From: CADEED01 sp963842515
GTDB taxonomy: Bacteria > Pseudomonadota > Gammaproteobacteria > Steroidobacterales > Steroidobacteraceae
Reading direction: 5' to 3'
NCBI GenBank assembly: GCA_963842515.1
Contig: CAWJGO010000002.1
Location: 1,178,001-1,242,000 of the forward strand
Length of the DNA: 64,000 bases
This document shows positions 55,560 to 63,841 of this stretch, piece after piece. Position 1 is the stretch's first letter. Each line of letters starts with the position of its first letter. Both the position numbers and the translations under genes were made by a program. The notes beneath the pieces were generated by a model. The model made no database searches. It saw nothing but the letters and a program-made list of their open reading frames with translations, and had not been told where the DNA came from.

Positions 55560-57199
55560 CAGCGATTCCACAGCGCAAGGCGCGACAGCAACGGTCTGAG
55601 CATGGAACGCGTGCCGCGCGCTGCGTCAGGGGTCTTCACCAGCGGCAACACTTCCTCACACATTTTCTTTCCCAACTCCACGCCCCACTGATCGAAGGCA
55701 TTGATTCCCCATACCACGCTTTGCGTGAACACCTTGTGCTCGTACACCGCGACCAAACTACCCAGGGTACGAGCGTCGAGTCGCTGAAAGGCGACGATGC
55801 TCACCGGACGGTTGCCTGCATGGACCTTGTGACGCGCGAGAAGTTCGACCCGTTCCGCCGGCAGCTTGCGCGAGGCGAGTTCCGCTACAGCCTGTTCCAT
55901 CGAGTATCCGAATGCGAAGGCCTCGGCCTGCGCGAGACAGTTGGCGATCGCCAGCTCCACCTGAGCGGGATTGCCGCACGAAGACTGCGCCGGCAACAAC
56001 AGGTCGAGTGCGGCGCGCGGCGTGCCCTGGTGCAGCATCTGGAAAAAAGAATGCTGCGCGTTGTTGCCGGGTTCGCCCCAGATAACCGGCGCGGTGGAAT
56101 GCTGCAGCGGCTGGCCCGCCAGGTTCACCGACTTGCCGTTACTCTCCATGTCGAGCTGCTGAAGATAGGCCGGAAATCGACCGAGCCGTCCGTCGTACGG
56201 CAACACCGCCAGCGTCGGCAAGTCGAGGAAGTTGATGTTCCAGACTCCCAGCAGACCCATGAGCACCGGCAGGTTGCGCTCCCAGGGCGCGCTCCTGAAG
56301 TGTTCGTCGATCTCGTGCGCGCCGGCCAGCAGCTCGCCGAATGCGTCCCGGCCGATGGCGATGGCCAGCGACACACCGATCGACGACCACAACGAATACC
56401 GGCCACCCACCCAGTCCCACATGATGAAGCGATAGTTAGGATTGATGCCGAAGGCGTCCATGGCCGGGCCATTGGTCGAGACCGCGGCGAAGTGTGCGGG
56501 CACGGCGGCCTCGCCGAGCGCAGTGGCCAGCCAGTGGCGCGCGGTACGAGCGTTGGCAAGGGTCTCCTGCGTGCTGAAGGTCTTCGAGGCCACGATGAAC
56601 AAGGTGCTCGCCGCGTCGGCATCTTCGAGCGCATTGGCCAGATCGGTTCCGTCGACGTTGGCGACGAAGCGCACACGCGGCGCGTTCACGGTGAGCGCAT
56701 GCAACGCCTGGACCGCCATCGCCGGTCCGAGATCGGAGCCGCCGATACCGATGTTGATCACCGTCGTGAAAGGCGCGCCACCCGAACCGCGGACCACACC
56801 CGCGCGCACGTCTTCGGCGAACGCCAACATTCGTTGGCGCTCGGCAAGCACCTGGCGCGCAATGTCCTCGCCACCCGGGCCGTCGGCCGAGACGCCCGGG
56901 ACGCGCAGCGCCGTGTGCAATACCGAGCGCCCCTCGGTGGTGTTGATGAGTTCTCCGCTCCACATGGCCTCGATGCGCGCGCGCAGCCCGGCAGCATCGG
57001 CCAGGCTCGCGAGCAGGTGCAGGCCGTCGTCATCGATGCGCTGGCGCGAGAAATCCAGATAGAGCCCGGCCGCCTCGTGCGCAAAGCGGCTGCCACGCGC
57101 CGGATCGCCGTCGCGCAGCGTGCGCAGGCTCACGGTACGGGTTTGAGCGGCGCGCGCCTGAAGGGCATGCCACGCGGCGGTCAGGTTGTCATGGGCCAT
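55559..57199 (-). CDS. pgi: Glucose-6-phosphate isomerase
   Basis: A 546-residue phosphoglucose isomerase (glucose-6-P to fructose-6-P). Diagnostic pieces: VINIGIGGSDLGPAMA, VGGRYSLWSSIGVSLAIAIG, DMESNGKSV, VIWGEPGNNAQHSFFQML (catalytic Glu region) and VVWGINAFDQWGVELGKKM. It is the promoter-proximal gene of a chain pgi-wzi-wzi-SLBB-rfbACDB with overlaps or gaps of one or two bases throughout, linking central hexose phosphate supply to polymer synthesis. Confidence 0.94.
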   Translation of the reverse strand: MAHDNLTAAWHALQARAAQTRTVSLRTLRDGDPARGSRFAHEAAGLYLDFSRQRIDDDGLHLLASLADAAGLRARIEAMWSGELINTTEGRSVLHTALRVPGVSADGPGGEDIARQVLAERQRMLAFAEDVRAGVVRGSGGAPFTTVINIGIGGSDLGPAMAVQALHALTVNAPRVRFVANVDGTDLANALEDADAASTLFIVASKTFSTQETLANARTARHWLATALGEAAVPAHFAAVSTNGPAMDAFGINPNYRFIMWDWVGGRYSLWSSIGVSLAIAIGRDAFGELLAGAHEIDEHFRSAPWERNLPVLMGLLGVWNINFLDLPTLAVLPYDGRLGRFPAYLQQLDMESNGKSVNLAGQPLQHSTAPVIWGEPGNNAQHSFFQMLHQGTPRAALDLLLPAQSSCGNPAQVELAIANCLAQAEAFAFGYSMEQAVAELASRKLPAERVELLARHKVHAGNRPVSIVAFQRLDARTLGSLVAVYEHKVFTQSVVWGINAFDQWGVELGKKMCEEVLPLVKTPDAARGTRSMLRPLLSRLALWNR

Positions 57200-57355
57200 G
57201 GGGCCGCGATGGTATCGACAACCTAGTCAAGTTGCGACTCAGCGGGAGCCGCCACGCCGAAACGGCAGGCGGTGAAACTCGCTGATTCCATGAGGTTTGC
57301 GCGCATATATAAATGTGCCGGCGTGTTACTTTTTTGGGGCATGACTGGCAAATTG

Positions 57356-57371
57356 ATATGGGTACCCATAT
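57356..57371. promoter_or_regulatory. Perfect 16-bp palindrome, probable VapB operator
   Basis: ATATGGGTACCCATAT is a perfect palindrome 20 bases before the antitoxin ATG, overlapping a possible -10 element (TACAAT at 57371-57376). VapB proteins bind such palindromes to repress their own operon together with VapC. Confidence 0.6.
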
Positions 57372-57391
57372 ACAATAGGATGGCTGCCCAT

Positions 57392-57637
57392 ATGAAGACC
57401 ACCCTGGAAATCGCCAGCCCGTTGCTGAAGGAAGCGAAAGCTTTGGCGCGCGTGGAGGGCACGACTGTGCGCGCGCTCGTGGAGCGCGGACTGCAACTGG
57501 TGCTGTCGGAACGCCGCACGCGCCGCGCGTTCAAACTGCGCGATGCAAGCATCAGCGGCAAGGGCATGCATCCGGACTCTGCCAGTCACTCGTGGGATGA
57601 GATCCGCGCGCGCAGCTATGAAGGTCGTGGCGATTGA
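57392..57637 (+). CDS. VapB-like antitoxin
   Basis: An 81-residue protein from ATG 57392 (MKTTLEIASPLLKEAKALA); an ATG four codons earlier is possible. The N-terminal TLEIASPLLKEAKALARVEGTTVRALVERGLQLVL is a ribbon-helix-helix DNA-binding domain, and the C-terminal part (SWDEIRARSYEGRGD) is the region that usually wraps the toxin. Its stop overlaps the toxin start. Confidence 0.82.
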   Translation: MKTTLEIASPLLKEAKALARVEGTTVRALVERGLQLVLSERRTRRAFKLRDASISGKGMHPDSASHSWDEIRARSYEGRGD

Positions 57638-58071
57638 TCGCGGTCGATACGAATATCCTGGTCTACGCACATCGCCGCGACAGTCCTTGGTACGCCCCTG
57701 CCGCTGCGTGCATGCGGGAGCTCGCGGAGGGCACTGGTTCGTGGGCACTGCCATCGGCCTGTCTGCATGAGTTCCTGGCGATCGTTACTCACGAACGCAT
57801 CTTTTCTCCACCGACACCGCTGCCGAAGGCGCTGGAGCAAATCTCCGCCTGGCTCGAATCACCGACTCTGGTGGTGCTGGCGGAGACGGCAGGCTATTGG
57901 GAGGTCCTCGGTCGCGTCCTGGAACGGGCAAAGGTAACCGGGCCTCGGATTCACGATGGCCGCGTCGCGGCGCTCTGCATTCATCACGGCGTGCGTGAGC
58001 TTTTGACCGCAGACCGGGACTTCGGCCGGTTTGGTGAGATCAATATCCGCAATCCGCTCGCTGCCCCGTAA
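57634..58071 (+). CDS. VapC-like PIN-domain toxin
   Basis: A 145-residue PIN-domain ribonuclease starting at TTG 57634 (IAVDTNILVYAHR). Acidic site residues are seen: Asp5 in VDTNIL, Glu in ACLHEFLAIV, Asp in IHDGRVAALC and Asp in LLTADRDFGRF. It probably cleaves tRNA or rRNA when freed from VapB. Translationally coupled to the antitoxin and inserted between two polysaccharide operons on the other strand. Confidence 0.87.
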   Translation: MIAVDTNILVYAHRRDSPWYAPAAACMRELAEGTGSWALPSACLHEFLAIVTHERIFSPPTPLPKALEQISAWLESPTLVVLAETAGYWEVLGRVLERAKVTGPRIHDGRVAALCIHHGVRELLTADRDFGRFGEINIRNPLAAP

Positions 58072-58089
58072 CGCGTCTCTTGCGCGTTG

Positions 58090-59260
58090 TTACCTGCGAA
58101 ACAGGGCCGCGACGGTGTCGACAACGTACTGTAATTGCGACTCCGACAGCTCCGGGTAGATCGGCAGCGCCAGCGTCTCCTGCGAAGCGCGCAATGACTC
58201 GGGAAAGTCCTGCGGCTTGTGACCGAGGTATGCAAAACACTGCTGCATGTGCAGCTGCTAGCGGGTAGTAGATTTCCGCGCCGACACCGTGCTCCGTGAG
58301 CCAACCGCGCAATTCGTCACGCCGTTCGACGCGTATGCAGTACTGGTTGTAGATGTGGCGCGCGCCGCGTGCCGGCGGCGGCGGGGTCATCACTCGGCCG
58401 CGCAGGCCGGCGGCCGCGAACGCCGCGTCATAAAACGCCGCATTGCGCTGGCGCGCGGCACTCCATGAATCGAGGTGCGGCAACTTCACGTTGAGCACCG
58501 CGGCCTGGATTTCGTCGAGGCGGAAATTGCCGCCGATGAGCTCGTGGTAGTACTTCGGCTCCATGCCGTGGACACGCAGCTTCATCAGCCTGGCGGCGAG
58601 CGCCGCGTCGTTGGTCACGCAGGCGCCGGCATCACCAAAGGCGCCGAGGTTCTTGGTCGGGAAGAACGACAGGCACCCCACGTCGCCGATCGAACAGGCG
58701 CGCCGGCCGAGCTCGTCTTCCGAGCCGATCGCCTGCGCCGCATCTTCGATGATCGACAGTTGATGGCGTTGCGCAATCGCCTTGATAGGCGTCATGTCGG
58801 CCATTTGCCCGTACAGGTGCACGGGCATGATGGAGCGCACCCGCCCGCCCGTGGCGCGATTGAACAACACGCCCGCGCGGGTTTCGCATTGGGTGTCGAT
58901 GAATTTTTCGATGGCCGCCGGCGAGATGTTGAATGTCTCGGGCTCGATGTCGACGAACAGTGGACGCGCGCCGACGCGTGCGATGGTGCCGGCGGTGGCG
59001 AAAAACGTGTACGGGCTGGTGATGACTTCGTCACCCGCGCCGATGTTCAACGCCATGAGCGCAACGAGCAACGCGTCGGTGCCCGAGGAAATGCCGATAC
59101 CGAACTTGCAGCCCGAATAGGCGGCGGTGGCGGCCTCGAGCGATTTCACTTCCGGGCCGAGGATGAAATATTGCGATTCGGCGACGCGCAGCAATGCTGC
59201 ATCGAGCTCGGGTTTGAGCGCCTGGTACTGCGGCTTCAGATCGAGGAGCGGGACTTTCAC
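58090..59260 (-). CDS. DegT/DnrJ/EryC1/StrS-family sugar aminotransferase (one frameshift)
   Basis: About 389 residues (MKVPLLDLKPQYQALKPELDAAL). PLP-enzyme motifs: GISSGTDALLVALMAL, ITSPYTFFATAGTIARVGARPLFVDIEP, IIEDAAQAIGSE (PLP Asp) and GCLSFFPTKNLGAFGDAG (Schiff-base Lys). A +1 change near 58260 (CTGCAG reading CTAGCAG) separates the C-terminus, which then reads LHMQQCFAYLGHKP and ends LFRR at 58090. Similar to WbpE/ArnB-type enzymes; with the dehydrogenase and epimerase upstream it could aminate a UDP-linked keto-uronic acid. Confidence 0.85.
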
Positions 59261-59296
59261 GGTGCCGCACTTTACCCGATCGTCTATCGAGAGCGG

Positions 59297-60340
59297 TCAA
59301 CCGAGGTTGGTCACCCGGGTGGGCGGCTGCGCGTTGGTCTTGTAGTACTCGAGGTACCAGTCGACGAAGCGGCGGATTCCGACTTCCACCGGCGTCGCCG
59401 GCTTGTAGCCCACGTCGCGCACCAGGTCTTCGACGTCAGCGTAGGTGTCGGGCACGTCGCCAGCCTGCAGCGGCAGCATGTTCTTCACCGCCTTCTTGCC
59501 GAGGCAGTCTTCGAGCACCTCGATGTAGCGCGACAGATCGACCGGCGCGTTGTTGCCGATGTTGTAGATGCGGAACGGCGCGCTGCTGGTGGCCGGGTCC
59601 GGATTGTCGCCGCTCCACTCGTTGTTAGGCGCCGCAACGCGATCGCAGGCACGCACCACTCCCTCGGCGATGTCTTCGACGAAGGTGAAGTCTCGCTTGT
59701 GGTGGCCATGATTGAACACGTCGATGGGCTTGCCTTCGAGTATGTTCTTCGTGAAGAGGAACAGCGCCATGTCGGGCCGGCCCCACGGACCATAGACCGT
59801 GAAGAAACGCAGACCTGTCACCGGTAGTTTGAACAACGCCGCGTAGTTGTGCGCCATCAGCTCATTCGCGCGCTTGGTCGTTGCGTACAGCGACAGCGGA
59901 TGGTCGACGCCGTTGTGCACCGAGAACGGCATGTTGGTGTTGAGGCCGTACACCGAGCTGGTGGAGGCGAATACCAGATGCTCGGCATTGTTGTAACGGC
60001 AGCCCTCGAGCACGTTGAGCGTGCCGGTGACATTGCTGTCGATGTACGCTTGGGGGTTCTCGAGCGAATAACGCACGCCCGCCTGCGCGGCCAGGTGGAT
60101 GACGCGCGGAAATTTCTCGCGCGCGAACAGCGACTTCATGCCGCCCTTGTCGGCGAGATCCATCTTCACGAACCGAAACTTCGTCTGCCGCTCGAGGATC
60201 GCGAGGCGTGCGCGCTTGAGATTCGGATCGTAGTAATCGTTGAGGTTGTCGAGCCCGACGACTTCATCGCCACGCGCCAGCAGCTTCTGCGCCACGTGCG
60301 AACCGATAAATCCGGCGGCGCCGGTCAGCAAAATCTTCAA
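59297..60340 (-). CDS. NAD-dependent epimerase, UDP-glucuronate 4-epimerase-like
   Basis: A 347-residue extended SDR. MKILLTGAAGFIGSHVAQKLL, GLDNLNDYYDPNLKRARL (typical of UDP-glucuronate 4-epimerases), HLAAQAGVRYSLENPQAYIDSN, STSSVYGLN, YATTKRANELMAHNYA (Tyr/Lys), FFTVYGPWGRPDMALFLFT and IYNIGNNAPVDLSRYI. It would convert UDP-GlcA (from ugd) or the N-acetyl form to the galacto epimer. It lies between the dehydrogenase and the aminotransferase in one operon. Confidence 0.9.
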   Translation of the reverse strand: MKILLTGAAGFIGSHVAQKLLARGDEVVGLDNLNDYYDPNLKRARLAILERQTKFRFVKMDLADKGGMKSLFAREKFPRVIHLAAQAGVRYSLENPQAYIDSNVTGTLNVLEGCRYNNAEHLVFASTSSVYGLNTNMPFSVHNGVDHPLSLYATTKRANELMAHNYAALFKLPVTGLRFFTVYGPWGRPDMALFLFTKNILEGKPIDVFNHGHHKRDFTFVEDIAEGVVRACDRVAAPNNEWSGDNPDPATSSAPFRIYNIGNNAPVDLSRYIEVLEDCLGKKAVKNMLPLQAGDVPDTYADVEDLVRDVGYKPATPVEVGIRRFVDWYLEYYKTNAQPPTRVTNLG

Positions 60341-60360
60341 GGTTGTTCTCGCACAGTCAA

Positions 60361-61641
60361 CTACAGGCGACCGTCAACTTCGGCGGCGGGGAAAAGGTAC
60401 TTGATATCGTAGACCACGTGCGACTTCTTGCACGCCTTGCGGATGCTGGCAATGCCCTGATCGCGGAACTCCTTGTGCCCTACGGCAAGCACCGCCGCGT
60501 CGTAAGCGCCATCGCGCATCGTCTTGATCGGGCGGATGCCGTATTCGTGCTCGGCCTCGTCGCGATCGATCCACGGGTCGTAGACATCGACCTTGGCGCC
60601 GTAATTCTTGAGCTCGCGCACTACGTCCGCAACCTTCGAGTTGCGCAGGTCCGGGCAGTTTTCCTTGAACGTGAGCCCCAACACCAGGATTCGCGAGCCC
60701 TTCACCAGGATCTTCTTGCCCGACATCAGCTTCACGACCTGCCCGGCCACGTAGTTAGCCATGCTGTCGTTGAGACGCCGGCCCGCGAGGATCATCTCCG
60801 GATGGAAACCGATTTCCTGCGCTTTGTGGGTCAGGTAGTAAGGATCGACGCCTATGCAGTGGCCGCCGACAAGCCCCGGGCGGAACGGCAGGAAATTCCA
60901 CTTGCTGCCCGCGGCCAGTAGCACTTCCTCGGTGTCGATGCCCAGACGGTTGAAGATGAGCGCGAGTTCGTTGATGAGCGCGATGTTCACGTCGCGCTGA
61001 GTGTTCTCGATGACCTTGGCGGCTTCGGCCACGCGAATGCTCGACGCCTTGTGAGTGCCGGCGTGCACGATGGATGAATACAGCTTGTCGACGAAGTCGG
61101 CAGTTTCGGGCGTCGAACCCGACGTCACCTTCTTGATCGATGGCAGACGATGTTCCTTGTCGCCCGGGTTGATGCGTTCGGGACTGTAGCCGGCGAAAAA
61201 ATCCTTGTTGAACTTCAGTCCCGACTCGCGCTCGAGAATCGGAATGCAGATTTCTTCGGTGCAGCCCGGATACACGGTGGACTCGTAAATAACGACGTCG
61301 CCTTTCTTGAGCACCTTGCCGACCGTCTCGCTCGAGCGTTCGAGCGGCGTGAGATCGGGCCGGTTGTAGCGATCGATCGGCGTCGGAACCGTAATGATGA
61401 ACACGCTGCAGCGTCCGAGGTCCTTCAGGCTGGTCGAATATTTCAGCTTGCGCGCCTCGCGAAGCTCCGCGGAAGAACATTCCAGAGTGCTGTCTTTGCC
61501 CTTCTTGAGGTCAGCGATCCGATCCGCCTTGATATCGAAACCTACCGTGTCGAACTGCTTGCCGAACTCGACCGCGAGTGGAAGCCCGACGTAGCCCAAC
61601 CCGACAACACCGATACGACAGCCTCTCATGCTCAATTCCAT
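60361..61641 (-). CDS. Nucleotide-sugar dehydrogenase, WbpO/TviB-type UDP-HexNAc dehydrogenase
   Basis: A 426-residue UDP-sugar C6 dehydrogenase. RIGVVGLGYVGLPLAVEF, ITVPTPIDRYNRPDL, YESTVYPGCTEEICIPILE, YSPERINPGDKEH, VIENTQRDVNIALINELALIFN, GLVGGHCIGVDPYYLTHKAQ (catalytic Cys) and LGLTFKENCPDLRNSKV. It is clearly distinct from the ugd at 22758. ATG 61641 (MELSMRGCRIG) follows a purine-rich stretch; ATG 61629 is the alternative. Expected product is UDP-N-acetylgalactosaminuronate or -glucosaminuronate. Confidence 0.9.
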   Translation of the reverse strand: MELSMRGCRIGVVGLGYVGLPLAVEFGKQFDTVGFDIKADRIADLKKGKDSTLECSSAELREARKLKYSTSLKDLGRCSVFIITVPTPIDRYNRPDLTPLERSSETVGKVLKKGDVVIYESTVYPGCTEEICIPILERESGLKFNKDFFAGYSPERINPGDKEHRLPSIKKVTSGSTPETADFVDKLYSSIVHAGTHKASSIRVAEAAKVIENTQRDVNIALINELALIFNRLGIDTEEVLLAAGSKWNFLPFRPGLVGGHCIGVDPYYLTHKAQEIGFHPEMILAGRRLNDSMANYVAGQVVKLMSGKKILVKGSRILVLGLTFKENCPDLRNSKVADVVRELKNYGAKVDVYDPWIDRDEAEHEYGIRPIKTMRDGAYDAAVLAVGHKEFRDQGIASIRKACKKSHVVYDIKYLFPAAEVDGRL

Positions 61642-61768
61642 GATTTTTCCGTTCTCTTTTAAGCGCTTGGGCGCAATTGCGGCGGCGATCTTGCAGGTGC
61701 GGAGGGGCAGAAAGCGAGGCCTTCGACCATCGGATCGATGATTTCTGTGCGTTCGATCGCGATCTGGC

Positions 61769-62494
61769 TCAGCAAGCGACCGAACTGGCTGCCCGCCAGA
61801 CCGTCTTGCCACCGCTCGACTTGTGGATCAGGTCGAGCATCGCCTCGTGCTGCCGCAGCTCCTCGGCACTCGCGCCAGGAACCACGAGGATGATTCCTGG
61901 ACCCCGCGCCGGCACCATCGCCACGCCGCTGCGCACGGCCTCCGCGCGCCCACCGCTCGTGTCGAGCGCCAGAGCGCTTTGCCCGCCCGTCATGGCGAGG
62001 TAGACGTCGACGAGAATGCCCGCGTCGAGCAATGCGCCGTGCAGCTCGCGCTTGGTGTTGTCGACGCTGTAGCGCTTGCACAGCGCATCGAGGCTGTTGC
62101 GCTGCCCCGGATGCAGGCTGCGCGCCAGCGCCAGCGTGTCGAGCACCTTGCAGATGCCGATGACCGTGCACGATTCTCCGAGCCGCGCGAACTCCGCATC
62201 GAGGAACGCGACGTCGAACGGGGCGTTGTGAATGATGAGTTCCGCGCCGCTGATGAAAGCTGTCAGCTCGGTGACGATGTCGGCGAATTTCGGCGCCTGC
62301 TGCAGGCGGGCAAGCTCGATGCCGTGCACGGCGAGCGCACCGGCGTCGATCTCACGTTCCGGATTGAGGAAACGATGAAATTTCTGGCCCGTCGGACGCC
62401 GATTGGCGAGCTCCACGCAGCCGATTTCGATGATGCGATGCCCGGCGCTCGCATCGAGGCCGGTCGTTTCGACGTCAAGGACTATCTGGCGCAT
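61769..62494 (-). CDS. dnaQ: DNA polymerase III epsilon subunit
   Basis: A 241-residue DEDDh 3'-5' exonuclease, the proofreading subunit. VLDVETTGLDASAGHRIIEIGCVEL (first acidic pair), HNAPFDVAFLDAEF (second Asp) and HGALLDAGILVDVYLAMTGG (His/Asp) complete the site. It lies ten bases after rnhA on the same strand, as in other gammaproteobacteria. Confidence 0.92.
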   Translation of the reverse strand: MRQIVLDVETTGLDASAGHRIIEIGCVELANRRPTGQKFHRFLNPEREIDAGALAVHGIELARLQQAPKFADIVTELTAFISGAELIIHNAPFDVAFLDAEFARLGESCTVIGICKVLDTLALARSLHPGQRNSLDALCKRYSVDNTKRELHGALLDAGILVDVYLAMTGGQSALALDTSGGRAEAVRSGVAMVPARGPGIILVVPGASAEELRQHEAMLDLIHKSSGGKTVWRAASSVAC

Positions 62495-62503
62495 GGGGCA
62501 AGT

Positions 62504-62944
62504 CTACTCAACGAGCGCATCGATCGCGCGATTGGCGAGCGCGTCGACGCGCTCGTTGCCGGCATTGCCGGAGTGGCCCTTGACCCAATGCCATGCGAGC
62601 TCGTGACGAAGTACGAGCTCATCGAGCGCCAGCCACAGATCCTGGTTCTTCACGGGCTTCTTGTCGGCGGTCTTCCAGCCACGCGCTTTCCACTGCGGCA
62701 TCCATTCGAGGATGCCTTTGCGCACATATTGCGAGTCCGTATACACGTCGCCCTTTACAGGGCGCTTGAGCGCCTCGAGCGCGCGAATTACCGCCGTGAG
62801 CTCCATGCGGTTGTTGGTGGTCAGCGTTTCCGCACCGGAGATCTCGCGCTCATTGGTGCCGGCGATGAGCAGCGCCGCCCAACCTCCTGGTCCAGGATTG
62901 CCGCGACACGCCCCGTCGGTATAGATCTCGACCGCCTGGGCCAT
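62504..62944 (-). CDS. rnhA: Ribonuclease HI
   Basis: A 146-residue RNase H that cuts RNA in RNA-DNA hybrids. The catalytic residues are in IYTDGACRGNPGPGGW (Asp), NNRMELTAVIRAL (Glu), VYTDSQYVRKGI (Asp) and GNERVDALANRA (Asp); WVKGHSGNAGN is the conserved loop. ATG 62944 is chosen; the longer frame to 63109 lies inside the upstream methyltransferase gene. Confidence 0.94.
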   Translation of the reverse strand: MAQAVEIYTDGACRGNPGPGGWAALLIAGTNEREISGAETLTTNNRMELTAVIRALEALKRPVKGDVYTDSQYVRKGILEWMPQWKARGWKTADKKPVKNQDLWLALDELVLRHELAWHWVKGHSGNAGNERVDALANRAIDALVE

Positions 62945-62957
62945 CAGCCACGGGCCA

Positions 62958-63713
62958 TCAGGAGCTGGAACGCGTCGAGCTGGGCTCGACCAGTCCGCCG
63001 ATGGGTTGCGCGCGCTCGCGCACCTTCGGCCGAATCGGCGTGAGCGTGTAGACGCGCTTGCGCGCCTTGATGAGATACGCACCGGCCGGCCAGGGCTTGA
63101 TCCAGCCACGGCGCAGCAGCGATGAAGGCACGCCGGGACGAGGCGCGCTGCCGCCCCAAGGCGGAGTGAATAGATAGTTGCGCGTCAGCGATATGTCATA
63201 TCCGAGCAGCTCGAGCCAGTCGGCGATTCGCCGCGCACCCAACATGCGTTTGAGGCCCGGTGGATAACCGCGGCTGATCGCGCGGCTGCGAAAGCCCCAG
63301 AGGCTGAAGGGCCGGAAACCCAGCACCAAAAGCTGTCCTTCGCCTGCGAGCACGCGATCCGCCTCGCGCACGACGGCGTAGGGATCGGTTTCGAATTCCA
63401 GGGTGTGCGGCAGGACCACGGCGTCAACGGCGCCGTTGGCGATCGGCAGTTGCGATAAGCGCGCGCCTATGTCGGCGTCAGCGATTTTTACCTGGCCATT
63501 GACCCGGCCGTTGGATACAACCGCGTGGCGGCGCGTGCGACAACCTGCCAGCAACGCCTCTCGAGGCCCCCATGTTCCGAGCTGAAGCAACTCCCAGCCG
63601 AAAACATCGTCCAAGGCTTCTGACATGAGCTCGGATTCCGCCTGTAGCACAGCCTGTCCCAACCCGGAACCTAACCAGGATTCAGCGGCAGCAGATGCGG
63701 TGGCGTGTGTCAC
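62958..63713 (-). CDS. Class I SAM-dependent methyltransferase (YafS-like)
   Basis: A 251-residue protein with a Methyltransf_11 core (LSQLPIANGAVDAVVLPHTLEFETDPYAVVREADRVLAGEGQLLVLGF) and a C-terminal FRSRAISRGYPPGLKRML. The same gene type precedes rnhA and dnaQ in E. coli (yafS) and relatives. Substrate unknown. It is divergent from the lipoprotein gene at the right edge, with a CRP-like site between them. Confidence 0.83.
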   Translation of the reverse strand: MTHATASAAAESWLGSGLGQAVLQAESELMSEALDDVFGWELLQLGTWGPREALLAGCRTRRHAVVSNGRVNGQVKIADADIGARLSQLPIANGAVDAVVLPHTLEFETDPYAVVREADRVLAGEGQLLVLGFRPFSLWGFRSRAISRGYPPGLKRMLGARRIADWLELLGYDISLTRNYLFTPPWGGSAPRPGVPSSLLRRGWIKPWPAGAYLIKARKRVYTLTPIRPKVRERAQPIGGLVEPSSTRSSS

Positions 63714-63719
63714 AAACGG

Positions 63720-63735
63720 CGTGAATTAGATCACA
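63720..63735. promoter_or_regulatory. CRP-like site between divergent genes
   Basis: cGTGA-attaga-TCACA matches TGTGA-N6-TCACA at nine of ten half-site positions. It lies seven bases upstream of the methyltransferase start and 107 bases upstream of the lipoprotein start, in a markedly AT-rich 128-base gap. Confidence 0.45.
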
Positions 63736-63841
63736 AAAAAGGTAGCAATCTTGTGAACTTACGGCTTAAATACTTTACCTCGAACAAGTACCGTCATCGG
63801 TCGGAAAGACGGTCCTGCGGCGTTCCCCCTGGGGGTGTGAA

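Noticed and set aside
55547..57226. 559-codon open frame on the plus strand opposite pgi
   Set aside because: Arg/His-rich shadow of the pgi gene with no domain signature; pgi on the other strand has all family motifs.
58475..59827. 450-codon open frame on the plus strand
   Set aside because: Shadow spanning two clear minus-strand genes (aminotransferase and epimerase) and their gap; composition is typical of antisense GC-rich frames.
61823..63043. 406-codon plus-strand open frame over dnaQ and rnhA
   Set aside because: Antisense to two conserved genes with intact catalytic residues.
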